Positions 45,667 to 53,316 of a stretch of DNA of 64,000 bases are shown here, one piece after another (position 1 is the stretch's first letter; every line of letters begins with the position of its first letter). The DNA lies in contig PLCO01000015.1 of the NCBI GenBank assembly GCA_003134815.1, forward strand, positions 14,107 through 78,106, written 5' to 3'. The notes under the pieces were generated by a model, which saw nothing but the letters and a program-made list of their open reading frames with translations, had not been told where the DNA came from and ran no database searches. This stretch comes from Acidobacteriaceae bacterium. Lineage in GTDB: Bacteria > Acidobacteriota > Terriglobia > Terriglobales > Acidobacteriaceae. Position numbers and translations under genes: made by a program.

Positions 45667-47205
45667 TTAATAGCTCCGCACCCACTCCAGAGTCGACCGC
45701 ACTCCGATCCCGCTCGGCCCCTTCGCGATGAACGGCCGCTTCTCTTCCACCCAGGCCGTGCCCGCTATATCCAGATGGATCCAGGGCGTGTCCTCGGCAA
45801 ATTCGTGCAGGAACTCCGCGGCAATGCTTGCCCCGCCCCAGCGCCCGCCGGTGTTTTTGATGTCGCCGATGTCCGACTTAATCAACTCCGCGTACGCGTC
45901 GCCCAGCGGCAGCCGCCAGAACTTTTCTCCGGAAATAGCCAGTGCGGACTCGAATTTTCCATAGGCCGCATCGTCGTTTGAAAATGCGCCGGCGGTCGCC
46001 CTGCCCAGCGCGACCGAAATTGCCCCGGTCAGTGTCGCCGCGTCGATCAGGTGCGTTGCGCCCAGTTGCCGCGCATACGTCAGGCCGTCGGCCAGCACCA
46101 GCCGCCCCTCGGCGTCGGTATTGATGATCTCGATCGTCTTGCCCGACATCGCTGTCTGCACGTCGCCCGGCTTTTGCGCCGTGCCGCTAGGCATATTCTC
46201 CGCAGCGCAAACAACCGCGATCACCCGCACCTTCGGCTTCAGCAGCGCAATCGCGCGCATGGCTCCGAGCATCGCCGCTCCGCCCGCCATGTCGTACTTC
46301 ATCTTCTCCATGTTGTCCGCCGGTTTAATCGAGATGCCACCGGTATCGAACGTAATCCCCTTACCGACGAGACCAAGCAGCGGGCCTTCAGCCACTCCCT
46401 CAGGCTCGTAGCGCAAAACGATCAGCGCCGGTGGCTCCGGCGAGCCCTGCGACACGCTCCAGAAGGCGCCCATCTTCAGCTCGTGCAGCTTCTCGGTGGA
46501 GTGAACTTCCCATCCCAAGCCAACCTCTTGCGCCATCGCCGCCGCCCGCTGCCCCAGTATCGTCGGCGTCAGCTTGTTGCCCGGCTCGTTCACCAGCGAC
46601 CGCGCAAAGTTCTGGCTCTCGCCGATAATCGCGCCCTCCGCAAATGCCGCTTCCACGGCTGCTCTCTCGGCGTCGCCCGGCACTGCAAGCGTGCCTGCAA
46701 CCGCAAGCGTGAATGTCTGGATGCTTTGATCTTTTCGTTCGCTGCGATAGGTGTCCGCGTCGAAGTCGCCCACAAACGCGCCCTCCACTGCCGCCCGGGT
46801 CACCGTTGCGCCGCTCAACCCTTCGGAAAAAGGAAGTGCCGAAGAAGGGAGTGCGAATGTCACCTCTCGAATCCCGCGTGGTTTGGCGAATCGCACAGCC
46901 GTCCCCGCGGCTTCGCGCACCGAATGCATTGTCGCCGTCCCCAGCTTTCCCAGCCCCACAATGAGCAGGCGCTTGGCGGCAATTCCGGCCGGCGCATGCA
47001 ACAGCACCGTCTCGTTTGCGCCGCCTTTGTACTCGCCCGTCTGGAGCACTCCTGCCGCAGCCGCCTGAACCGCCGCATCGGCGGTCAGCAATATCGGCAG
47101 TGGTTTAGCGTCACGGCCCTTTTCGGTTTGGGTGTCGGCGGCCAGAACGGCCAGCATCTCGGTTACAATCCCCGCAACCGGGGCAAAAGAAATCTCAATG
47201 CGCAT
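45667..47205 (-). CDS. pepA: Leucyl aminopeptidase (M17)
   Basis: A 512-residue cytosolic metallo-aminopeptidase that removes N-terminal residues from peptides. The catalytic C-terminal domain shows LGLVGKGITFDTGGISIKP, the metal-site KYDMAGGAAMLGAMRAIA and the family signature NTDAEGRLVLADGLTYA, all with the expected Lys, Asp and Glu ligands. The N-terminal macro-like domain (LPILLTADAAVQ, RLLIVGLGKLG) is also present. Length is normal (about 500). Lies 96 bases upstream of araB on the same strand, though the two roles are unrelated. Confidence 0.95.
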   Translation of the reverse strand: MRIEISFAPVAGIVTEMLAVLAADTQTEKGRDAKPLPILLTADAAVQAAAAGVLQTGEYKGGANETVLLHAPAGIAAKRLLIVGLGKLGTATMHSVREAAGTAVRFAKPRGIREVTFALPSSALPFSEGLSGATVTRAAVEGAFVGDFDADTYRSERKDQSIQTFTLAVAGTLAVPGDAERAAVEAAFAEGAIIGESQNFARSLVNEPGNKLTPTILGQRAAAMAQEVGLGWEVHSTEKLHELKMGAFWSVSQGSPEPPALIVLRYEPEGVAEGPLLGLVGKGITFDTGGISIKPADNMEKMKYDMAGGAAMLGAMRAIALLKPKVRVIAVVCAAENMPSGTAQKPGDVQTAMSGKTIEIINTDAEGRLVLADGLTYARQLGATHLIDAATLTGAISVALGRATAGAFSNDDAAYGKFESALAISGEKFWRLPLGDAYAELIKSDIGDIKNTGGRWGGASIAAEFLHEFAEDTPWIHLDIAGTAWVEEKRPFIAKGPSGIGVRSTLEWVRSY

Positions 47206-47319
47206 AGTACCTATTCTTCACGGAATACTTGGCCGGTGGCAAATTCGGGATACCGAAGCAACGCCTGACCTCCGGATGCCGGGGCACGGCACCCGTCTCT
47301 GAACGGCAAAGGCAAAGAA

Positions 47320-47442
47320 TGTCACAAATGACAAAATTGACATATCCACAGTAACTGCCATATCATTTATTTATGTCAATTTTCGTCATTTCAGAAACAA
47401 ATGACATTGGTCAGAAAATTGTCAGTTCCAGATTAAATGACA
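47320..47442. promoter_or_regulatory. Cluster of seven TGTCA/TGACA half-sites over the toxin-antitoxin promoter
   Basis: TGTCA or TGACA occurs at 47320, 47329, 47338, 47374, 47402, 47420 and 47438. The first two form an inverted repeat with four-base spacer (TGTCACAAATGACA). Most intervals are multiples of nine (9, 9, 36, 28, 18, 18). AbrB/MazE-type antitoxins bind such repeats to repress their own operon, so this is a likely operator; the last three sites lie within the coding region. Confidence 0.6.
47337..47366 (+). promoter_or_regulatory. Sigma-70-type promoter of the toxin-antitoxin operon
   Basis: Consensus -35 TTGACA at 47337-47342, an 18-base spacer and -10 TATCAT at 47361-47366. The expected start point, about seven bases on, falls at the A of the antitoxin ATG (47373), predicting a leaderless mRNA; no Shine-Dalgarno is seen before that ATG. 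Confidence 0.7.
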
Positions 47443-47678
47443 ATGGCCGCATCGTCATTCCCTCAAAGATCCGAAAAACCATGGGACTGAAGCCCGGTGA
47501 CGTCGTTGTCATGTCCCTGGAAGACGGAGTCCTCCGTATCGAGTCGCACCTCGCCACAATCCGCAGAATTCAGGAGGAGTTCAAGAAATTCGCCACGCCG
47601 GGAACACTGGCTTCCGACGAGCTTATCGCCGACCGCCGCGAAGAAGCTCGCCGTGAGATGGAGGAGTCGCTTGGATAG
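47373..47678 (+). CDS. vapB: AbrB/MazE/SpoVT-type antitoxin
   Basis: A 101-residue DNA-binding antitoxin. The swapped-hairpin domain is SSRLNDNGRIVIPSKIRKTMGLKPGDVVVMSLEDGVLRI, followed by a charged helical tail (EEFKKFATPGTLASDELIADRREEARREMEESL) that should bind and block the toxin. The 18 residues before the domain are unusual but no other in-frame start exists. It appears to be translated from a leaderless transcript. The gene overlaps the PIN toxin by eight bases. The vapB name reflects its VapC partner rather than a sequence subfamily I can prove. Confidence 0.88.
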   Translation: MSIFVISETNDIGQKIVSSRLNDNGRIVIPSKIRKTMGLKPGDVVVMSLEDGVLRIESHLATIRRIQEEFKKFATPGTLASDELIADRREEARREMEESLG

Positions 47679-48057
47679 TCTCGCCGTTTTGGACTCTTCG
47701 GCGATTCTGGCCGTCGTCTTCAACGAACCAGGGGACCTCGTCGTTCTCCCCCTCCTTAAAGGAGGCCTGCTCAGCACCGTCAACTCGACGGAAGTGCATA
47801 CGCGTCTTGTGTTGCGAGGGATAGACGCTGACTTCGCATGGCGTCGCGTAATGGCCTTCGGTTGCGAGATCAGCTTCTTTGACGATGTTCAGGCACGCCT
47901 CGCAGGAGAACTTGCCCCCCAGACCCGCCCCTACGGACTTTCGCTCGGCGATCGCGCTTGTCTCGCTCTCGCCATCCAGCGCAAAGCCACGGTCTACACC
48001 ACAGACGCGGCCTGGAAGAACCTTAACCTCGGCATCGAAATCCAGGTCATCCGCTAG
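47671..48057 (+). CDS. vapC: PIN-domain toxin (VapC-like ribonuclease)
   Basis: A 128-residue PIN domain protein, a Mg-dependent RNase toxin. The four acidic active-site residues are all present: D8 (AVLDSSAIL), E41 (VNSTEVHT), D94 (LSLGDRACLALA) and D112 (VYTTDAAW). The start is TTG 47671, supported by GGAGGAG five bases upstream, located inside the antitoxin's last codons; a frame open farther upstream overlaps the antitoxin entirely and is not used. The overlap ensures toxin is made only after antitoxin translation. Confidence 0.93.
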   Translation: MDSLAVLDSSAILAVVFNEPGDLVVLPLLKGGLLSTVNSTEVHTRLVLRGIDADFAWRRVMAFGCEISFFDDVQARLAGELAPQTRPYGLSLGDRACLALAIQRKATVYTTDAAWKNLNLGIEIQVIR

Positions 48058-48178
48058 TGCAATTATTAACTTTCGCCCATCTTCCCAGCCGCAATTCGAA
48101 ACCAGACTCGCAGCACCGCGCACCAAATCCGCGAGAACGGACCGCCGCATGCCCAGCTACTGGCCTGCCCGCTGCCGG

Positions 48179-48730
48179 CTAACTGTTGTTCTTGTGCTTG
48201 TTCGCCTTGATTGCCGCACTGGACTCCCGGTCCGCCTCGCGGCGCCGCTCCGTCTCCCGCTTGTCCCAGTCTTGCTTGCCCTTGGCCACCGCCAACTCGC
48301 ACTTCACCCGGCCTTTACGGAAGTACAAACGCGTCGGAATGAGCGTATGTCCCTTGATCTGCGTCTTGGAGAGTAGCTTGCGGACCTCTTCGCGGTGCAG
48401 CAGCAGTTTACGTGTGCGCGTCTCGTCGTGGTTAGCCATGTTGCCGTGGGAGTACGGCCCGATATGCATGTTCAGCAGGAATGCCTCGCCATCCTTGATC
48501 AGCCCGTAGGAGTCTCTCAGGTTGGCCTTGCCCTCCCGGATCGACTTCACTTCCGTCCCGCGCAGCGCCACACCCGCCTCAAATTTCTCCAGCAGAAAGT
48601 AGTTATGGCTGGCCGCGCGATTATGTGCCGCGTCGCGCTCGCCGCTGGCTACGGGATCGCGGGGCTTCGCCGGCTTTTTGGCGGCCGGGGAGTCCTTTGC
48701 GGCAATCACATGGCTGGTTTGGCGGGCCAT
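48179..48730 (-). CDS. smpB: SsrA-binding protein SmpB
   Basis: A 183-residue partner of tmRNA in rescue of stalled ribosomes. The beta-barrel core is HNRAASHNYFLLEKFEAGVALRGTEVKSIREGKANLRDSYG and the tail is VKCELAVAKGKQDWDKRETERRREADRE, the helix that enters the mRNA channel. A basic Ala/Lys/Pro-rich extension of about 30 residues precedes the core. ATG 48730 (MARQTSHVIAAK) is chosen; the frame extends upstream to 48802. No tmRNA gene is visible in the window. Confidence 0.95.
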   Translation of the reverse strand: MARQTSHVIAAKDSPAAKKPAKPRDPVASGERDAAHNRAASHNYFLLEKFEAGVALRGTEVKSIREGKANLRDSYGLIKDGEAFLLNMHIGPYSHGNMANHDETRTRKLLLHREEVRKLLSKTQIKGHTLIPTRLYFRKGRVKCELAVAKGKQDWDKRETERRREADRESSAAIKANKHKNNS

Positions 48731-48990
48731 TGGCGGGCGTCCCTGTATTTTCTGTTCTTGACTTCTCATCCTAGCATCGGGCCAGTTCTCATCGGCCGGC
48801 AAAGAACATCGCCCGCCGGGAACATCAATGGACCTTTGCTAGAATGGGAGAGCGTTTTTTCAATGCAAATCGGCGTGTTGAAACCCATCGGGACGCTCGC
48901 CGCGGCCCGCAAGGACTTTCAACCACGCGAATCTGTCGATATGACCATGCCCTTTTTGCTGTGTTCTCCTTTGCCGCGTTTTGGAGTCGT

Positions 48991-51747
48991 ATGAACCATC
49001 GCACCCCGGCTCAAGCCACAGCCCGAACCATCGCCTCGCGCCTGTTTTCGCGCCCAATCCCGAGTATCGTCCCGAGCCCATTTTTGAGCATAGCCCCGCG
49101 CCCGGTCTTGAGCCTGTTTCCGCGCATCGTCCAGCGACTGACCCTTGCGCTCGCTCTCCTGGCTGCCGTTGCCGGCTTTGGCGTTCCCGCCGCCCGCCTT
49201 CACGCCGAGTCGGCCAACTCCGACTTCAAGCAAGGCCAGACCGCCGAGGCCCGCGAGGACTACGACACCGCCTTCGAGCTCTACCAGAAGGCCAACAGCC
49301 GCGACCCCAAAGATCCGCGATTTAAGATCGCCCTCGCCCGGATTCGCGTCACCGCTTCGTCTGTGCACATCACCAAAGGCCGCAAACTGCTTCAGGCCGC
49401 TGACCTGCAGGGCGCGCTCTCGGAATTCCTTCACGCCGCGGAGATCGACCCCGGCAATGAGGCCGCACAACAGGAAATCGCCCGCGTGCGCCAGAGGCAA
49501 GGCACAACCAACGCGGCGCCGGAGGCCGGCCTGCCCCAACCCCCGGGTGAAGAGCAGGAACTTGACCAGGTTGAAGCCCCGCCCGAGCTGCACCCGCTCA
49601 CCAGTGAGCCCCTCTCGTTGCACATGTCCGAGGATGCCAAGGTCATCTACCAGGCAGTCGCCAAAGCTGCCGGCGTAAACGTCCTCTTCGATCCCGACTT
49701 CACCTCCAAACGCATTCAGGTTGACCTCAACAACGTCTCCCTTCTCGATGCGCTGCGCATCGTCGGCGTCATGTCTGACACCTTCTGGCGTCCCGTCACC
49801 AGCAACACCATCTTTATCGCGCAAAACTCCCGCAGCAAGCGCCAGGAGCTCGATGAACAGGCGGTGCAAACCTTCTATCTCACCAACGCCTGGCAGCAGA
49901 ACGACCTCAACGACGTGCAGACCGCGCTGCGCAACGTGATGCCCAATGCCAAGGTCTACGGCGTGCAGAGCCAGAACGCCATCGTCATGCGCGGCACGCC
50001 CGACGAGCTACTTCTTGCTCAACAGCTCATTGACAACCTCGACAAGGCCCGCGGCGAAGTCGTCGTTGACATCGCCGTCCTTGAGGTCAGCAAAAACTGG
50101 GAACGCAGTCTGGGCATTTCCTGGCCCAGCAGCATCGGGGTCTCCCTGCAGCCTAACTGCTCGGCGACCAATTCCTGCAGTTCCACCGCCGCCGGCGGCA
50201 CAGGCACAGGAACCGGCACCTCCACTACGAACCCCACGCTTTTCACGCTGGCCCACCTCAACGCCAGTGATTTTGCAATGACCGTCGGTTCGGCCACGCT
50301 CAATCTCCTCCTTACCGACAGCAACACCAAGATCCTGCAAAGCCCGCGCATCCGCGCCACCGACGGGCAGAAGCAGACCATGAAGATCGGTTCGCGGATT
50401 CCGATCGCCACCGGGTCTTTCTCGACGCCGGGCCTTACCGCAGGCGCGGCCGTTGGCTTCGCGCAGACCCAGTTCCAGTACCAGGATGTGGGCGTGAATA
50501 TCGAGATGACTCCGAGCGTCCACTACGACCACGACGTCACGCTCAAAATCAAGATCGAGGTCTCCGCGCACAGCGGAGACCAGATCATCGAAGGCGTTAC
50601 GGAGCCGATCATCAGCCAGCGCGTCGTTGACCAAACCATCCGCCTGCGCGAGGGCGAGGCCAGCATCCTCGGCGGCATCCAGGACAAGCAGGAGCAGAAC
50701 AACTGGAACGGCATACCCGGCCTGAGCGCGATTCCCGTTATCAAATACATCTTCGGCTCCAGAGACCGCCAGATCCAGGATGACGACATTGTCTTCGTCG
50801 TAGTGCCGCACATCGTTCGCACGCAGGATCTCGACCAGGCGAATCTGCGCGTCATCGATACCGGCGAAGGCCAGTCCATCGATCTGCGGCACGCTGACCT
50901 GGGCGGCGCGCCATCGCCCGCAACAGCCGCACCACCCACCCCAACTATCCAGCCCGTTGCAATGCAGAACCCGGTCGTCGGCGCGATTCCCGCGCAAAGC
51001 GCTATTGAGGCTGCGCCACAGATGCTGGCCCAGTTGCGCTCCGACATGGCCTCCAGCGGCGGTCCGCAGCCGGTCGCACAGACTGCAGTTCAGCCGCCCG
51101 CCCCACAACCGTCCGCTGCGCAACCGCCTGTCCCGCAGTCCTCGCCGACGCCCCCGCCACCCACTCCATCGCCGGCCGTTTCCCCGGCGGCTCCAGTGCA
51201 GGCCCCTGCGGTTGCCCCCCCCGTCCCTCCAACTTCGACGACTCCAGCATCGGCGCCTGCAACATCGGCGCCCGCTGCCGCGCCTGCCGCAACTCCTGCG
51301 CCAGCACCAGCGGCAACCGCTGCGCCCTCATCCGCCGGCGCCGCATTTGCCCTCAACGCGCCTCCAGTCCCGCCTTCTTCAGGCGCCACCTTCCAGGTCC
51401 CCGTCGTGTTGAATGGCGCTACTGACGTTGCTTCCATCGCCATCCAGCTCCATTACGATGCGGCAAAGCTTCAGCTCATCAACGTCTCTGCCGGCGACCT
51501 CCTTAACCGCGATGGTCAGGCCGCGCCGCCCATTCACTCCGACCAGCCGCAAGGAAATCTCGTCGTCGGCCTCTCGCGCCCACCCGGGACCCATGGCGTC
51601 ACCGGCACCGGAGTCGTCTGCGTTCTCACCTTCCAGGCCAAAGCCTCGGGACCCAGCGACCTTTCCATCAATCGTGCCTCGGTGGTCAACAGCGCGCAGC
51701 AGCAGTTGACTGTGGCGAGCGCGCAAACCAGCATCGTCGTCAAGTAG
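48991..51747 (+). CDS. Secretin-family protein with N-terminal TPR and C-terminal cohesin domain
   Basis: A 918-residue outer-membrane secretin (GspD/PilQ type). After an odd basic, proline-rich N-region (repeats of PxPxLSxx) and a hydrophobic signal (LTLALALLAAVAGFGVPAARLHA), TPR-like repeats occupy about 75-190. An STN/secretin N-domain follows (SEDAKVIYQAVAKAAGVNVLFDPDF), then the secretin domain (VVVDIAVLEVSKNWERSLGISW-like through LREGEASILGGIQDKQEQNNWNGIPGLSAIPVIKYIFGS). After a 150-residue Ala/Pro linker a cohesin domain (about 785-918; FQVPVVLNGATDVASIAIQLHYDAAKLQLINV) ends the protein. GGAG lies five bases before ATG 48991. It heads an operon with two pseudopilins. Confidence 0.9.
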   Translation: MNHRTPAQATARTIASRLFSRPIPSIVPSPFLSIAPRPVLSLFPRIVQRLTLALALLAAVAGFGVPAARLHAESANSDFKQGQTAEAREDYDTAFELYQKANSRDPKDPRFKIALARIRVTASSVHITKGRKLLQAADLQGALSEFLHAAEIDPGNEAAQQEIARVRQRQGTTNAAPEAGLPQPPGEEQELDQVEAPPELHPLTSEPLSLHMSEDAKVIYQAVAKAAGVNVLFDPDFTSKRIQVDLNNVSLLDALRIVGVMSDTFWRPVTSNTIFIAQNSRSKRQELDEQAVQTFYLTNAWQQNDLNDVQTALRNVMPNAKVYGVQSQNAIVMRGTPDELLLAQQLIDNLDKARGEVVVDIAVLEVSKNWERSLGISWPSSIGVSLQPNCSATNSCSSTAAGGTGTGTGTSTTNPTLFTLAHLNASDFAMTVGSATLNLLLTDSNTKILQSPRIRATDGQKQTMKIGSRIPIATGSFSTPGLTAGAAVGFAQTQFQYQDVGVNIEMTPSVHYDHDVTLKIKIEVSAHSGDQIIEGVTEPIISQRVVDQTIRLREGEASILGGIQDKQEQNNWNGIPGLSAIPVIKYIFGSRDRQIQDDDIVFVVVPHIVRTQDLDQANLRVIDTGEGQSIDLRHADLGGAPSPATAAPPTPTIQPVAMQNPVVGAIPAQSAIEAAPQMLAQLRSDMASSGGPQPVAQTAVQPPAPQPSAAQPPVPQSSPTPPPPTPSPAVSPAAPVQAPAVAPPVPPTSTTPASAPATSAPAAAPAATPAPAPAATAAPSSAGAAFALNAPPVPPSSGATFQVPVVLNGATDVASIAIQLHYDAAKLQLINVSAGDLLNRDGQAAPPIHSDQPQGNLVVGLSRPPGTHGVTGTGVVCVLTFQAKASGPSDLSINRASVVNSAQQQLTVASAQTSIVVK

Positions 51748-51759
51748 GCGGACCTCGCC

Positions 51760-52272
51760 ATGAGATTAGAGCGATCATGGACACTACGGCGATCACGGAC
51801 ACTCGGGCGATCCATATTGGTCCGTCGGGCGAATGAGCACGGCCTCACGCTCGTCGAGCTCATCGTCACCTGCTGGATCCTCACCATTCTTGCTATGGCC
51901 GCGTTTCCCATCGTGCGATTTCAGGTCAAGCGCCAGAAAGAGCGCGAGCTGCACTACGATCTCTGGATGATGCGTGACGCCATCGACAAATACAAAGATG
52001 CGGCCGACCGCGGCGCCTTCCAAACCAAGGTGGAGAGCCAAAACTATCCCCCCGACCTGGACACGCTGGTCAACGGCGTCGACGTGCAGGGCAAGAAGGT
52101 CAAGTTCCTCCGCAGAATTCCCGTCGATCCCATGACCAACAATACGGACTGGGGAGAGCGGTCCATGCAGGACGATCCCGACTCCCAATCGTTTGGCGGA
52201 CAGAGCGTCTTTGACGTCTATTCCAAATCTCAGGGCACCGGCCTCGACGGAACGAAATACTCAACGTGGTGA
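51760..52272 (+). CDS. Type II secretion/type IV pilus pseudopilin
   Basis: A 170-residue prepilin-like protein. The class III signal is HG|LTLVELIVTCWILTILAMAAFP, with cleavage after G and the conserved Glu five residues in. It has an unusually long 28-residue basic leader encoded partly by an 18-base DNA repeat. The globular domain (LHYDLWMMRDAIDKYKDAADRG, YPPDLDTLVNGV, FLRRIPVDPMTNNTDWG, ending KYSTW) is GspG-like. It starts 12 bases after the secretin gene, so it is co-transcribed. Confidence 0.9.
   Translation: MRLERSWTLRRSRTLGRSILVRRANEHGLTLVELIVTCWILTILAMAAFPIVRFQVKRQKERELHYDLWMMRDAIDKYKDAADRGAFQTKVESQNYPPDLDTLVNGVDVQGKKVKFLRRIPVDPMTNNTDWGERSMQDDPDSQSFGGQSVFDVYSKSQGTGLDGTKYSTW
51771..51813. 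repeat. 18-base direct repeat within the pseudopilin leader
   Basis: Units at 51771-51788, 51789-51806 and a partial third from 51807, of the form GCGATCAYGGACACTMSG. They are in frame and encode the repeated RSxTLRR-like residues of the prepilin leader. Confidence 0.8.
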
Positions 52273-52311
52273 AAGGCAGTTCGTAGTCGTCAGCACAAAC
52301 ATAAAGCTGGA

Positions 52312-52384
52312 AACTATGAACTGAGAACTGAGAACTGCGAACTGCGAACTGCGAACTGCGAACTGCGAACTATGAACTGACAAC
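52312..52384. repeat. Heptamer tandem repeat abutting a pseudopilin start codon
   Basis: Ten exact-phase heptamers of the form AACTNNN (AACTATG, two AACTGAG, five AACTGCG, AACTATG, AACTGAC) fill 52312-52381 and end with AAC directly before ATG 52385. They occupy the place where a Shine-Dalgarno would be expected. Confidence 0.95.
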
Positions 52385-52783
52385 ATGCGCAACCGGCGAA
52401 CACAATCCGGCTTCACGCTCATCGAGCTGATCATCGTCATGACGATCATCGCCATCCTTGCTACGCTCGCGATTCCCTACTTCGCCGCCGCCGTCAAGCA
52501 CGCGCGCGAGGCAGTTCTGCGTGAAGATCTCCAGACCATGCGCATGGCCATCGATTCCTACACCATGGACAAGCAGAAGGCCCCTCAATCCCTCGACGAC
52601 CTCGTCCAGGAAGGCTATCTCAAGGCAGTCCCCGAGGATCCCATGACCCACAGCAAAGACACCTGGGTCACCGACACCAGTGACGCCATGAGCAACGTCG
52701 ACGAAACCGAGCCCGGCATCAGCGATATTCACTCTGGTTCCGATGAGTCAGGTTCTGACGGCCAGCCCTACTCCTCTTGGTAA
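52385..52783 (+). CDS. GspG-like pseudopilin
   Basis: A 132-residue prepilin with leader MRNRRTQSG|FTLIELIIVMTIIAILATLAIPYF and the conserved Glu at +5. The remainder (AREAVLREDLQTMRMAIDSYTMDKQKAPQSLDDLVQEGYL, VPEDPMT, ending GQPYSSW) follows the GspG plan of major pseudopilins. The sequence resembles the upstream pseudopilin, so the two are probably duplicates. No ribosome site is seen; the heptamer repeat tract runs up to the start codon. Confidence 0.92.
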   Translation: MRNRRTQSGFTLIELIIVMTIIAILATLAIPYFAAAVKHAREAVLREDLQTMRMAIDSYTMDKQKAPQSLDDLVQEGYLKAVPEDPMTHSKDTWVTDTSDAMSNVDETEPGISDIHSGSDESGSDGQPYSSW

Positions 52784-52806
52784 ATTCAGGAGTGAGGAGC
52801 AGCCCC

Positions 52807-53316
52807 ATGCCTGCCATCCGCGCTCTCGCCCGGTTAATCATCATCGCCGCATTCATTGCCGCCTTTTGCATGGCCCTCAACGCCCAAACTGCCCCCACCG
52901 GTCAAACCGCCTCCAACGGTCAAACTGTCCTGACCATCTCCATCCGCATGCTTGACGGCAAAACCGGCCTTCCCGTCAAGGCCTCCAATTACCTCGTGCG
53001 CGTCGATCACCACGACACCTACCATCCCGATTGGGTCTCCATCAACGACGATGGCACGGTCATCGTCACCCTCCCCGCCGACGTCAAGGAGATCTCCCTC
53101 AAGGCCACCTATGGCATGGGGATGGACATGTTTGTCAATTGCGACGCCGCCAAAGAGAGCGACAAAGAGAGGAATATCTGGTATCCGATCACGACCATCC
53201 TGAGCACCGGCATTGTTGCGCCCGATGAGTGCGACAAAACCGCCTTCAAACCCAAGCCCGGCGAATTCACCTTCTTCGTCCGCAAGCGCGCATGGCACGA
53301 TAGCCTTGACGACTAG
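52807..53316 (+). CDS. Small exported protein of unknown function
   Basis: A 169-residue protein with signal peptide LARLIIIAAFIAAFCMALNAQ, followed by a Thr/Gln-rich stretch and a beta-rich domain (TISIRMLDGKTGLPVKASNYLVRVDH; GTVIVTLPADVKEISLKATYGMGMDMFVNC) that resembles a carboxypeptidase-regulatory-like fold. Two Cys may form a disulphide. GAGGAG precedes ATG 52807, which is preferred over 52777. It is the last gene of the secretin/pseudopilin run and its stop overlaps the stop of the convergent glycosyltransferase gene. Confidence 0.75.
   Translation: MPAIRALARLIIIAAFIAAFCMALNAQTAPTGQTASNGQTVLTISIRMLDGKTGLPVKASNYLVRVDHHDTYHPDWVSINDDGTVIVTLPADVKEISLKATYGMGMDMFVNCDAAKESDKERNIWYPITTILSTGIVAPDECDKTAFKPKPGEFTFFVRKRAWHDSLDD

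Noticed and set aside
46051..47268. 405-codon plus-strand frame opposite pepA
   Set aside because: Arg/His-rich shadow translation of the leucyl aminopeptidase gene.
48058..48178. Possible tmRNA near smpB
   Set aside because: The 121-base gap holds no tRNA-like acceptor or tag-coding segment.
52312..52384. CRISPR-like array
   Set aside because: Repeats are seven bases with no spacers, so it is a microsatellite. No CRISPR array was found anywhere in the window.
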